64,000 nt of DNA from Hordeum vulgare subsp. vulgare (GCF_904849725.1 NC_058518.1:393935581-393999580), one strand, 5' to 3'. Positions 1-11,044 are shown, numbered from the stretch's first letter. Numbers and translations: made by a program. Notes: generated by a model not told the origin, from the letters alone.

Positions 1-1015
1 CCTTCCGGTAACCAAATGAGGTCATCCTATATATCAATCTTCGTTTCCGGACCATTCCGGAAACCCTCGTGACGTACGTGATCTCATCCGGGACTCCGAA
101 CAACATTCGGTAACCAACCATATAACTCAAATACGCATAAAACAACGTCGAACCTTAAGTGTGCAGACCCTGCGGGTTCGAGAACTATGTAGACATGACC
201 CGAGAGACTCCTCGGTCAATATCCAATAGCAGAACCTGGATGCCCATATTGGATCCCACATATTCTACGAAGATCTTATCGTTTGAACCTCAGTGCCAAG
301 GATTCATATAATCCCGTATGTCATTCCCTTTGTCCTTCGGTATGTTACTTGCCCGAGATTCGATCGTCAGTATCCGCATACCTATTTCAATCTCGTTTAC
401 CGGCAAGTCTCTTTACTCATTCCGTAATACAAGATCCCGCAACTTACACTAAGTCACATTGCTTGCAAGGCTTGTGTGTGATGTTGTATTACCGAGTGGG
501 CCCCGAGATACCTCTCCGTCACACGGAGTGACAAATCCCAGTCTCGATCCATACTAACTCAAGGAACACCTTCGGAGATACCTGTAGAGCATCTTTATAG
601 TCACCCAGTTACGTTGCGACGTTTGATACACACAAAGCATTCCTCCGGTGTCCGTGAGTTATATGATCTCATGGTCATAGGAACAAATACTTGACACGCA
701 GAAAACAGTAGCAACAAAATGACACGATCAACATGCTACGTCTATTAGTTTGGGTCTAGTCCATCACATGATTCTCCTAATGATGTGATCCCGTTATCAA
801 GTAACAACACTTGCCTATGGCCAGGAAACCTAGACCATCTTTGATCAACGAGCTAGTCAACTAGAGGCTTACTAGGGACAGTGTTTTGTCTATGTATCCA
901 CACAAGTATTGTGTTTCCAATCAATACAATTATAGCATGGATAATAAACGATTTTCATGAACAAAGAAATATAATAATAACTTATTATTATTGCCTCTAG
1001 GGCATATTTCCAACA
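1..1015 (-). repeat. BARE/Angela-type LTR, minus orientation, cut by the window edge
   Basis: Read on the minus strand this begins TGTTGGAAATATGCCCTAG, the start I recognise for BARE/Angela/WIS LTRs, and covers about the first 1015 bases of a ~1.8 kb LTR. It matches the complete LTR copy at 24032-25841 over the corresponding part. Its terminus at 1015 abuts plus-strand Angela leader sequence at 1016, so this LTR points the opposite way to the coding region beside it. It may be a nested solo LTR or element whose left part lies outside the window, or an inverted LTR produced by self-integration. An 82-codon open frame at 283-531 recurs in the other LTR copy and is not treated as a gene. Confidence 0.85.
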
Positions 1016-1477
1016 GCATTATGAGGTGATCTCTCACTAAAATTTCAAGACGAAATTGTGTTCTCCCCGACTGTGCACCGTTGCTACAGTTCGTCGTTTC
1101 GAGACACCACGTGATGATCGGGTGTGATAGACTCAACGTTCACATACAACGGGTGCAAAACAGTTGCACACGCAGAACACTCGGGTTAAGCTTGACGAGC
1201 CTAGCATGTGCAGACATGGCCTCGGAACACATGAGACCGAAAGGTCGATCATGAATCATATAGTTGATATGATTAGCATTGGGATGCTTACCACTGAAAC
1301 TATACTCAACTCACGTGATGATCGGACTTGAGCTAGTGTAAGTGGGTCATGAACCACTCAAATGACTAGAGAGATGTACTTTTTGAGTGGGAGTTTTGCA
1401 AGTAATTTGATTAAGTTAAACTCTAATTATCTTGAACATAGTCTAAGTCCACTTTGAATATATTTGTGTTGTAGATC
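1016..1477 (+). other. Remnant of Angela 5' leader
   Basis: The sequence matches the minus-strand leader of ANG1 (21401-21801 and 62478-62540) and runs directly into the gag start. It begins abruptly at GCATTATGAGG, so the upstream ~0.8 kb of leader seen at 62540-63350 is absent. No coding potential is apparent. Confidence 0.75.
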
Positions 1478-4400
1478 ATGGCTCACGCGATAGTCACCCT
1501 GATTTTTAATACGTTCCTAGAGAAAGCTAAGTTGAAAGATGATGGAAGCAACTTTGTAGACTGGGCTCATAATCTTAAGTTGATCCTACAAGCTGGGAAG
1601 AAGGATTATGTCCTTAATGCTGCGCTAGGAGATGAACCACCCGCTACGGCTGACCAGGATGTTAAGAACGCTTGGTTAACACGTAAGGAGGACTACTCAG
1701 TAGTTCAATGTGCATTCTTGTATGGCTTAGAACCGGGACTTCAACGTCGCTTTGAGCGTCATGGAGCATATGAGATGTTCCAGGAGTTGAAGTTTATCTT
1801 TTAGAAGAATGCCCGGATCGAGAGGTATGAGACCTCTGATAAATTCTATGCTTGCAAGATGGAGGAGAATTCGTCTGTCAGTGAACATGTGCTCAAAATG
1901 TCTGGGTACTCAAACCGTCTAGCTGAGCTGGGGATTGAACTCCCGCAAGAGGCTACCGCTGACAAAATTCTTCAATCACTGCCGCCAAGCTATAAGGGCT
2001 TTGTGTTGAACTACAACATGCAAGGGATGAACAAGTCACCCGGCGAGTTGTTTGCGATGCTGAAAGTCGCAGAGTCTGAACTTCGTAAAGAGCATCAAGT
2101 GTTGATGGTGAATAAGACCACTAGTTTCAAGAGAAACGGCAAAGGAAAGAAGGGTAATTCAAAGAAGAGCGGCAAGCCTGTTGCCAATCCGACGAAGAAA
2201 CCCAAAGCTGGACCTAAGCCTGAAACAGAGTGCTACTATTGCAAGGGTATGGGTCACTGGAAGCGCAACTGCCCTAAGTATCTGGCTGATAAGAAGGCGG
2301 CCAAAGAAAAATCAGGTATATTTGATATACATGTTATTGATGTGTACTTAACCGGCTCTCGTAGTAGTGCCTGGGTATTCGATACCGGTTCTATTGCTCA
2401 TATTTGCAACTCGAAACAGGAACTGCGAAATAGGCGAAGGCTGGAGAAAGATGAAGTGACGATGCGCGTAGGAAATGGTTCCAAGGTTGATGCAATCGCC
2501 GTCAGCACAGTTTCACTTCAGTTACCATCAGGATTAGTTATGAACTTGAATAATTGTTATTTAGTGTCTGCGTTGAGCATGAACATTATATCTGGATCTT
2601 GTTTATTGCGAGACAGTTACTCTTTTAAGTCAGTGAATAATGGTTGTTCTATTTCTATGAGTAACATCTTTTATGGTCAGGCACCCAGTGTGAGAGGTTT
2701 GTTCATATTGAATCTTTATAGTGATACACATATACATAACATTGAGACCAAAAGAGTTAGAGTTAACAATGATAGCGCCATGTTTTTGTGGCACTGCCGC
2801 TTAGGTCATATTGGTGTAAAGCGCATGAAGAAACTCCATACCGATGGACTTTTGGAGTCACTTGACTTTGATTCACTTGACACGTGCGAACCATGCCTCA
2901 TGGGCAAGATGACTAAAACTCCATTCTCCGGAACAATGGAGCGTGCCAGTGACTTGTTGGAAATCATACATACCGATGTGTGCGGTCCGATGAGCGTGGA
3001 GGCACGCGGCGGATATCGTTATTTTCTCACCTTCACTGACGATTTGAGTAGATATGGTTATGTCTACTTAATGAAGCACAAGTCTGAAACATTTGAAAAG
3101 TTCAAGCAATTTCAGAGTGAAGTTGAAAATCATCGTAACAAGAAGATCAAGTTCCTACGGTCTGATCGTGGGGGTGAATATATGAGTTTCGAGTTTGGTG
3201 CTCACTTAAGACAATGTGGAATTGTTTCACAGTTGACACCGCCTGGAACACCACAGCGTAATGGTGTGTCCGAACGTCGTAATCGTACTTTATTAGAAAT
3301 GGTGCGATCTATGATGTCTCTTACCGATTTGCCGTTATCGTTTTGGGGTTATGCTTTAGACACAGCTGCATTCACTTTAAATAGGGCACCATCAAAATCC
3401 GTTGAGACGACACCATACGAACGGTGGTATGGCAAAAGGCCAAAGTTGTCGTTTCTTAAAGTTTGGGGATGTGATGCTTATGTCAAAAAGCTTCAGCCTG
3501 AAAAGCTGGAACCCAAAGCGGAAAAGTGTGTCTTCATAGGTTACCCAAAAGAGACAGTTGGGTACACCTTCTATCTCAAATCCGAGGGCAAACTGTTCGT
3601 TGCTAAAAACAGAGCTTTTCTCGAGAAGGAGTTTCTCTCGAGAGAATTGAGTGGGAGGAAGATAGAACTTGATGAGGTTGTCGAACCTCTCATCCCTCTG
3701 GATGGTGGCGCAGGGCAAGGGGAAACCCCTGTCGTTGCGATGCCGGTTGAGGAGGAAGTTAATGATGATGATCATGAAACTCTGGTTCAAGTTCCTATCG
3801 AACCACGCAGGTCGACGACACCACGTGCTGCTCCAGAGTGGTACGGTAATCCCGTTTTGTCAATCATGTTGTTAGACAGCAATGAACCTGCAAATTATGA
3901 AGAAGCAATGGTGGGCCCAGATTCCAACAAATGGCTGGAGGCCATGAAGTCCGAGATAGGATCCATGTATGAAAACAAAGTGTGGACTTTGGAAGTACTA
4001 CCTGAGGGCCGCAAGGCCATTCAGAACAAATGGATCTTTAAGAAGAAGACGGACGCTGACGGCAATGTGACCGTTTATAAAGCTCGACTTGTGGCAAAGG
4101 GTTTTTCACAAGTTCAAGGAGTTGACTACGATGAGGCATTCTCACCCGTAGCGATGCTTAAGTCCGTCAGAATCATGTTAGCAATAGCTGCATTTTTTGA
4201 TTATGAAATCTGGCAGATGGATGTCAAAACGGCGTTCCTTAACGGTTTCCTTAAGGAAGAGTTGTATATGATGCAACCCGAAGGTTTTGTCGATCCTAAG
4301 AATGCTAACAAGGTGTGCAAGCTCCAGCGATCCATTTATGGACTGGTGCAAGCATCTCGGAGTTGGAACAAACGCTTTGATGAGGTGATCAAAGCATTTG

Positions 4401-5098
4401 GGTTTATACAAGTGGTTTGAGAATCTTGTATTTACAAGAAAGTGAGTGGGAGCTCTGTGGCGTTTCTAATATTATATGTGGATGACATATTGCTGATTGG
4501 AAACAACGTAGAGTTTTTGGAGAGCATAAAGGATTACTTGAATAAAAGTTTCTCTATGAAGGACCTAGGAGAAGCTGCTTACATTCTAGGCATTAAGATC
4601 TACAGGGATAGATCGAAACGCGTGATAGGACTTTCACAAAGCACATACCTTGATAAAGTTTTGAAGAGGTTCAAAATGGAACGTTCCAAGAAAGGGTTCT
4701 TGCCGGTTTTACAAGGTACGAGATTGAGTAAGACTCAGTGCCCAGCAACTGATAAGGATAGAGAGCATATGAGCACCGTCCCCTATGCTTCAGCCATAGG
4801 TTCTATCATGTATGCAATGTTGTGCACTAGACCGGACGTTAGCCTGGCCATAAGTATGGCAGGCAGGTTCCAGAGTAATCCAGGAGTGGATCACTGGACG
4901 ACGGTCAAGAATATCCTGAAGTACCTGAAAAGGACTAAGGAGATGTTTCTCGTGTATGGAGGTGACGAAGAGCTCGCCGTAAAGGGTTACGTCGATGCAA
5001 GCTTTGACACAGATCCGGACAACTCTAAGTCGCAGACTGGATACGTATTGATTCCTAATGGGGGTGCGGTAAGCTGGTGCAGTTCCAAACAACTCTAA
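1478..5098 (+). pseudogene. Copia gag-pol polyprotein, one frame with two nonsense codons, 3'-truncated
   Basis: A single reading frame runs 1478-5098, interrupted only by TAG at 1802-1804 and TGA at 4418-4420. Domain order is that of Ty1/copia: gag; a zinc knuckle of CX2CX4HX4C type (CYYCKGMGHWKRNC, ~2239-2280); aspartic protease (WVFDTGS, ~2370); GAG-pre-integrase HX..CX2C; integrase with D (HTDVCGPM), D (SDRGGEY) and E (NGVSERRNR); RT with YVDD (~4480); then RNase H. Translation stops at SSKQL, so the rest of RNase H is lost. ANG1 has a sense codon at both stop positions: the first stop fits CAG to TAG, the second fits GGA to TGA. The start was chosen at the MAHAI methionine, shared with ANG1. 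In a functional element it would supply particle proteins and the reverse-transcription and integration enzymes; this copy cannot. Confidence 0.92.
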
Positions 5099-5100
5099 GT

Positions 5101-5954
5101 CCGGAAACGAAGATTGATATATAGGATGACCTCATTTGATTACCGGAAGGTTTTCGGAGTTACCGGGAATGTACCGGGAATGACGAATGGGTTCTGGATG
5201 TTCACCGGGGGGGGGGGGCAACCCACCCCGGGGAAGCCCATAGGCCTTGGGGGTGGCGCACCAGCCCTTGGTGGGCTGGTGGGACAGCCCAAGAGGGCCC
5301 TATGCGCCAAGGATAGAAAATCAAAGAGAAAAAAAGGAGGTGGGAAAGGAGAGAAGGACTCCACTTTCCAATCCTAGTTGGACTAGGATTGGAGGAGGAC
5401 TCCTCCTCCCTTGGTGGCGCAGCCCTTGGGGCTCCTTGAGCCTCAAGGCAAGCCTCCCCTCCCTCCTCCTATATATATGGAGCAATTAGGGCTGATTTGA
5501 GACAACTTTTCCAAGGCAGCCCGACCACATAACTCCACGGTTTTACCTCTAGATCGCGTTTCTGCGGAGCTCGGGCGAAGCCCTGCCGAGATTAGATCAT
5601 CACCAACCTCCGGAGCGCCCTCACGCTGCCGGAGAACTCTTCTACCTCTCCGTCTCTCTTGCTAGATCAAGAAGGCCGAGATCATCGTCGAGCTGTACGT
5701 GTGCTGAACGCGGAGGTGCCGTCCGTTCGGCACTAGATCGTGGAACGGATCGCGGGACGGTTCGTGGGATGGTTCGCGGGGCGGATCGAGGGACGTGAGG
5801 ACGTTCCACTACATCAACCGCGTTCACTAACGCTTCTGCTGTGCGATCTACAAGGGTACGTAGATCGGAAATCCCCTCTCGTAGATGGACATCACCATGA
5901 TAGGTCTTCGTGCGCATAGGAAATTTTTTGTTTCCCATGCGACGTTTGCCAACA
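5101..5954 (+). repeat. 3' part of the ANG2 LTR, plus orientation
   Basis: It matches the reverse complement of the left portion of the complete LTR at 24032-25841. It starts in the LTR interior (CCGGAAACGAAG) directly after broken RNase H and ends in CCAACA, in the context TTTGCCAACA where the other copies have TTCCCCAACA. A G homopolymer lies at about 5207-5217. The missing LTR start shows that the RNase H/LTR boundary is a deletion, not the native polypurine tract junction. Confidence 0.88.
5469..5480 (+). promoter_or_regulatory. LTR TATA box
   Basis: CTATATATATGG occupies the position of the TATA element that the ANG solo LTR (~24494-24505) and the ANG1 5' LTR (~63814-63826) also carry. 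It would drive retroelement RNA synthesis in an intact LTR. No transcription evidence is available. Confidence 0.6.
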
Positions 5955-6735
5955 AAGACTCCTAAGATATAGGATGCTCCAAGCAAAACACATATCATGT
6001 GGTGAATAAAAATATAGCTCCAAGTAATGTTACCGATGGATTGAAGACGAAAGAGGGGATGCCTTACCGGGGCATCCCCAAGCTTAGGCTTTTTGGTGTC
6101 CTTGAATTAGGCTTGGGATGCCTTGGGCATCCCCAAGCTTGAGATCTTTCCACTCCTTATCTCTTTGTCCATGAGAACATCACCCAAAACTTGAAAACTT
6201 CACAACACAAAACTTAAACAGAAACTCGTGATAACATTAGCACAAGAAAACAAACTACCACCTCCTTAGGTACTCTAGAAATCTTGATTTCTATTTATAT
6301 TGGTGTTGGATTACTGTATTCTCACTTTTTCATGGCTAGTACCCCCCGATACTATCCATGGTTTCATCAAAACAAGCAAGCAACTCAACAAAAACAGAAT
6401 CTGTCAAAAACAGACCAGTCTGTAGCAATCTGTATACTTCGTATACTTGTGGTACCTCAAAAATTCTGAACAATTACGACTGTCTGGAAAAAAGGTATAT
6501 CAACCAGCAGCAAAAAGAATCAACTCAAAATCGCTTTCTGAATAAAAATGAAAAATAATCTCGTGAGCGAAAAGTTTCTGTCTTTTTCCAGCAGGATCAA
6601 ACAACCATCACCAAGACTAGTCATAAAGGTTTTGCTTGGTTCAAACACAAAAAGAAACACAAAAGAAATAATCGTAACAGAATTATGATGGTGTGGACGC
6701 AATAAAACAGAAAACAAAAAAGCAAAGATAAACTC
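5955..6735 (-). other. NG2 internal region 3' of the ORF
   Basis: This non-coding stretch aligns with NG1 59210-59990, NG3 12050-12830 and NG4 41773-42540. It includes two copies, on the minus strand, of AAGCTTGGGGATGCC (about 6075-6090 and 6132-6146), the same motif that forms the polypurine tract at the NG 3' end. The one nearer 6075 sits in an inverted repeat (GGGGATGCC...GGCATCCCC). I see no gene in it. Confidence 0.65.
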
Positions 6736-6785
6736 ATTGGGTTGCCTCCCAACAAGTGCTATTGTTTAACGCCTTTTAGCTAGGC
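6736..6785 (-). other. Conserved post-ORF block with hairpin, NG2 copy
   Basis: The block reads GCTAGGC..GGCGTTAAACAATAG..TTGTTGGGAGGCAACCC on the minus strand. The core at 6737-6752 can pair TTGGG with CCCAA around a 6-nt loop. Equivalent blocks follow the ORF in NG1, NG3 and NG4. It lies ~20 nt beyond the stop codon of the 249-codon ORF. Function is unknown. Confidence 0.7.
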
Positions 6786-6804
6786 ATTGATAATTCAATG
6801 ATGC

Positions 6805-7554
6805 TCACACAAAAGACAAGAATTGAAGCACAACGAGAGCATCATAAAGCATGTGAAAATTACATCTAAGTCTAACATACTTCCTATGCATAGGCATTTT
6901 ATAGGAAAACAGATTGTCAAGACAACCAATAGTTACCAAATGCAAGAAAGAAGAAGGAGACAATAGCAATCTCAACATAACGAGAGGTAATTTGGTAACA
7001 TGAAAGTTTCTACCACAATATTTTCCTCTCTCATAGCAATTACATGTGGGATCATAATCAAATTCAACAATATAACTATCACAAAGGATATTCATTTCAT
7101 GATCCACATGCATGCAAAGTTGACGCTCTTCAAAAATAGTGGGATTATCATCAACTAAAGTCAGGACTTCTCCAAACCCACTTTCAATAATATTGCAAAT
7201 ATCATAATCATCATGATGCTTAAATAAATTTTCAAGATCATAAGAAAAATCATTACCCCAATCACGATCATTGCAACAAGTAGACGACAAAGCAAAACTA
7301 GCATCCCAAAGCTTAGGGTTTTGCACATTTTTAGCATGATTGTCACTAATAGAATTTATAGTGAAACCATTGCAATCATGCTTTTCATTCAAGGAGCCCT
7401 CGTGAATCACTTCATGATTTTTTTCATCACGATTTTCAGATTCACGCATCTCAAGAAAAACTCCATAGAGAAAGTCAAGTGCACTCAACTCACTAGAAAT
7501 TGGATCAACATAATTGGATCTCTTAAAGAGATTCGCAAGTGGGTGAGGATCCAT
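6805..7554 (-). CDS. Uncharacterised 249-aa retroelement ORF with a hydrophobic C-terminal stretch
   Basis: This is an uninterrupted 249-codon ORF in the slot where NG1, NG3 and NG4 carry a gag-like ORF. It begins MDPHPLANLFKRS. It is acidic, Asp/Asn-rich and Cys-containing through the middle (NTPF-type motifs are absent; DDNPTIFEE and CNCYERGKYCG are seen). It has one hydrophobic run at about residues 190-215 (LPLVMLRLLLSPSSFLHLV), which could be a single membrane segment, and ends in LQFLSFV. I recall similar unnamed proteins from Triticeae repeats but know no function. I see no zinc knuckle, protease, RT or integrase motif. The first ATG gives the full frame; upstream sequence matches the leader of the gag-bearing copies. 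Being intact suggests recent activity or constraint, but chance survival cannot be excluded. Confidence 0.6.
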   Translation of the reverse strand: MDPHPLANLFKRSNYVDPISSELSALDFLYGVFLEMRESENRDEKNHEVIHEGSLNEKHDCNGFTINSISDNHAKNVQNPKLWDASFALSSTCCNDRDWGNDFSYDLENLFKHHDDYDICNIIESGFGEVLTLVDDNPTIFEERQLCMHVDHEMNILCDSYIVEFDYDPTCNCYERGKYCGRNFHVTKLPLVMLRLLLSPSSFLHLVTIGCLDNLFSYKMPMHRKYVRLRCNFHMLYDALVVLQFLSFV

Positions 7555-7787
7555 ATCACTAGATTTTCAGCAAGCGAAGATGCAAGCATATTGAAGGCAC
7601 ATAGCACACAAGCGAACAGAAAGCAAGCGAGAGAAAAGGGCGAACGAAAAAGGCAAACGAAAAAGGCAAATATTTTTTTGTAATTTTTTGTTTTTCAGAA
7701 GTGGGGGAGAGGAAAACGAGAGGCAAAAAAGCTAAATGCAAGAGATGAGTTTGCAACACTTACTTGGATGAGTTCTTGGCTTGATCC

Positions 7788-7864
7788 TCCTCGGCAACGA
7801 CACCAGAAATTGGCACGTTGACGGGAGACTATTCTTGACTTGATCCATTCCGGCAACGGTGCCA
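7788..7864 (-). other. Two tandem tRNA-Asp-type primer-binding motifs, NG2
   Basis: TCCTCGGCAACGACACCA (7788-7805) and ATTCCGGCAACGGTGCCA (7847-7864) each resemble the 18 nt TCCCCGGCAACGGCGCCA, with 3 and 4 mismatches. That 18-mer matches the 3' end of plant tRNA-Asp, so its minus-strand complement is a primer-binding site. If the first is the working primer site, the LTR starts at 7811 and the second lies inside it; if the second is, the LTR starts at 7875. The comparison with NG3 favours the first reading. Confidence 0.65.
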
Positions 7865-8541
7865 GAAATCCTTCTGCTACGTCGACAGAAACGTTCTGTC
7901 GTCTCTTGATCTTGCGTTGGTTTCCCCTTGAAGAGGAAAGGGTGATGCAGCACAGGAGCAGTAAGTATTTCCCTTAGTTTGAGAACCAAGGTATCAATCA
8001 AGTAGGAGAATCTCGTCAAGTCCAGAGTACCTGCACAAACACAAAGAGCTTGCACCCAACGCTATAATGGGGTTGTCAATCCCTTCAAGATTGATTGCAA
8101 AGTGAGATCTGAAGGCGGAAAGTGAAACGAAGAGAAAGTGTAAGGCTGAAAATATGGTGTGGAGTAGACCCGGGGGCCATCGTGTTCACTAGAGGCTTCT
8201 CTCAAAATAGCAAATATTACGGTGGGTGAACAAATTACTGTCGAGCAATTGATAGAACCGCGCAAAGTCATGACGATATCCAAGGCAATGATCATACATA
8301 TAGGCATCACGCCCAAGACAAGTAGACCGATACTTTCTGCATCTACTATTATTACTCCACACATCGACCACTATCCAGCATGCATCTAGTGTATTGAGTT
8401 CATGACGAATAGAGTAACGCATTAAGCAAGATGACATGATGTAGAGGGATAAACTCAAACCAATGATGAAAAGCCCATCTTTTTACCCTTGATGGCAACA
8501 ACACGATGCGTGCCTCGCTACCCCTTCTGTCACTAGGTGAG
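7811..8541 (-). repeat. NG2 5' LTR, segment adjoining the primer site
   Basis: It matches the NG1 LTR (60967-61620) and runs to the NG3 insertion. The last five bases, GTGAG (8537-8541), are the left TSD of NG3. The exact LTR start (7811 or 7875) cannot be fixed because the partner LTR is outside the window. Confidence 0.75.
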
Positions 8542-10177
8542 TGCTACTGCAACAAAAGGCCTTCCAACGACGCCAGAAACATGTGCTGACGGGAGACTGT
8601 TCTTGTCTTGATTCTCCTCAGCAACGGCACCAGGAATCCTTGTGCTACGGCTACGCCTTTAGCGACTTCCTAGGAAAATATGCATAGGATTTCCCCGTGG
8701 CCTTGGAGCCTTGCGTTGGTGTTCCCTTGAAGCGGAAAGGGTGATGTAGCGCAGCGGTGGTAAGTATTTCCCTCAGTTTGAGAACCAAGGTATCGATCCA
8801 GTGAAGGAGTACCACAAGTACCTGCACAAACACAAAAAGCTTGCTCCCAACGCTATGAAGGGATTGTCAATCCCTTATAGATTGTTCACCAAGTGAGAAC
8901 TGAAAGCAACAAAGTAACAAAGCAAAGTGGAAACGATAGGTGTGAATAGACCTGGGGGCCGTAGTGTTTACTAGTGGCTTCTCTCATGAAAGCAAGTGGA
9001 GGTAGGTGAACAAATTATTGTCGAGCAATTGATAGAACCGCGCAAAGTCGTGACGTCATCTATGACAATGATTATATCTATATACATCACGTCCAAAACA
9101 AGTAGACCGATACTTTCTGCATCTACTACTATTACTCCACACGTCGAACGCTATCCAGCATGCATCTAGTGTATTAAGTCCAAAAGAACAGAGTAACGCC
9201 TTAAGCAAGATGACATGATGTAGATGGACAATCTCATATCTACGACAAAGCCCACCTTGTTACCCTTGATGCCAACTACATGATGTGTGCCTTGCTGCCC
9301 CTACTGTCACTGGGAAAGGTCACCGCACGGTAAGAACCCAAAACCAAGCACTTCTCCCATTGCAAGAATCATAGATCTAGTTGGCCAAACAAAACCCAAG
9401 ACTCGGAGAGACTTACAAGGATATCAAATCATGCAAATAAGAAATCAGCAAAGACTCAAATATATATCACAGATAATCTGATCACAAATCCACAATTCGT
9501 CGGATCTCGACAAACACACCGCCAAAGAGGATTACATCGGATAGATCTCCATGAAGATCATGGAGAACTTTGTATTGAAGATCCAAGAGAGAGAAGAAGC
9601 CATCTAGCTACTAACTACGGACCCGTAGGTCTGAAGTGAACTACTCACGAGTCATTGGAGGGGCGATGATGTTGATGTAGGAGCCCTCCAACTCCAAAGT
9701 CCCCTCCGGCAGGGCACCGGGAAGGGTCTCCAGATGAGATCTCGCGGAAACGGAAGCTTGCGTTTGCGGAAAAGTGTTTTCGTGGATTCCCTAATTTTTT
9801 TTTGTATTTGAGGGAATATATAGGCGAAGGAGCTAGGTCAGGGGGGCACCAGGGAGGCCACAAGCCTGCTAGCCGCCGCCCCCTGGTGGCGGCTACAGGG
9901 CTTGTGGGCCCCCTGTAGCTCTCCTCGCTTGGCCCTCAAGCCCCCTGATCTTCTTCCGTTCGGGAAAAAATTATTTTGGGGATTTTATTTCGTTTGGACT
10001 CCGTTCCAAAATCAGATCTGAAAAGAGCCAAAAACACAGAAAAAACAGGAACTGGCACTTGCCGCTGAATTAATAAGTTAGTCCCAAAAAAGATATAAAA
10101 GGTACATAGAACATCCAAAGATGACAAGATAACAACATGAAACCATCAAAAATTATAGATACGTTTGAGACGTATCA
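8542..10177 (-). repeat. NG3 3' LTR
   Basis: It is 1636 bp, TGCTACTGC.. to ..GACGTATCA on the plus strand, and pairs with 13783-15430. Near its plus-strand left end it contains two primer-site-like motifs (TTCCAACGACGCCAGAA at ~8571 and CAGCAACGGCACCAGGAA at ~8619), so the LTR end has engulfed sequence normally found just outside an LTR. A TATA-like AATATATAGG lies at ~9815-9824. Confidence 0.88.
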
Positions 10178-10191
10178 AGCATCCCCAAGCT
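10178..10191 (-). other. NG3 polypurine tract
   Basis: On the minus strand, AAGCTTGGGGATGCT immediately precedes the 3' LTR start (TGATACG). It is the expected plus-strand primer for reverse transcription. The same motif adjoins the 3' LTR in NG1 (23309) and NG4 (44367-44381). Confidence 0.8.
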
Positions 10192-11001
10192 TAACTCATG
10201 CTCGTCCTCGAGTAGGGAAGTGATAAAGAATGAATTTTTGATGCTTTCATGCTACCTAGCATAGATGTCCTTTGTAACTCTTCTTAAGTGACGTGAATGT
10301 TCAGATCCATTAGATTCAAAACAATAGTTTGCTATTGACGTGGAAACAATAATAATTCAAGCAAACTAGCAAGGTAATCATGAACTTCAAAACAACAAGG
10401 CCAAAAGAAAGTTATCCCTACAAAAGCATATAGTCTGTCTATGCTCTATCATCATTGCACAACGAATTTAAATCATGCACAACCCCGATATTGGCCAAGT
10501 AATTGTTTTCACACCTTTACTTTCTCAAACCTTTTCAACTCTCACGCAATACATGAGCATGAGCCATGGTTTTAGCACTATAAGTGGTGTGGAGTGTGGT
10601 GGAGGTTGCAAGACAAAAAGGAGAAGATGATCACATTAACTAGGCATATCAATGAGCTGTGGAGTTGCTCATCAATAGATATCAATGTGAATGAGTAGGG
10701 ATTGCCATACAAATGATGCACTAGAGCAAAGAATATGTGAAAGCTCTTAAAGAAAACTAGTGGGCGTGCATCCAACTTGCTTGCTCACGAAGACCTAAGG
10801 CAATTTTGAGGAAGCCTATCATTGGAATATACAAGCCAATTTATGTAATGAAAATTTCCCACTAGCTATATGGTGGTAACAAAACGAGAGACTCTCAATC
10901 ATGAAGATCATGGTGCTTAATAAGCACAAATTTGGAAGTATAGTAGCATTGTCCCTTCTCTCTTTTTCTCTCATCATTTTTTTTGGTGGGCTCTTTGGCC
11001 T

Positions 11002-11044
<43 letters not shown>

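Larger units (their letters stand above)
1016..5954 (+). mobile_element. ANG2: truncated Angela/BARE-type Ty1/copia retrotransposon
   Basis: This is a copia element inserted into the internal region of NG2. It contains a truncated leader (1016-1477), a gag-pol frame (1478-5098) and the last ~854 bases of a plus-oriented LTR (5101-5954, ending in CCAACA). The primer site, most of the leader, the end of RNase H, the polypurine tract and the first ~960 bases of the 3' LTR are missing. NG2 sequence resumes at 5955; AAGAC (5955-5959) would be the right target-duplication copy, but the left copy is outside the window. The element cannot move by itself. Confidence 0.85.

Noticed and set aside
283..531. 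82-codon ORF in the Angela LTR, nearly identical to 25105-25353
   Set aside because: It lies wholly in LTR sequence; the similarity follows from LTR homology and there is no domain or independent sign of coding.
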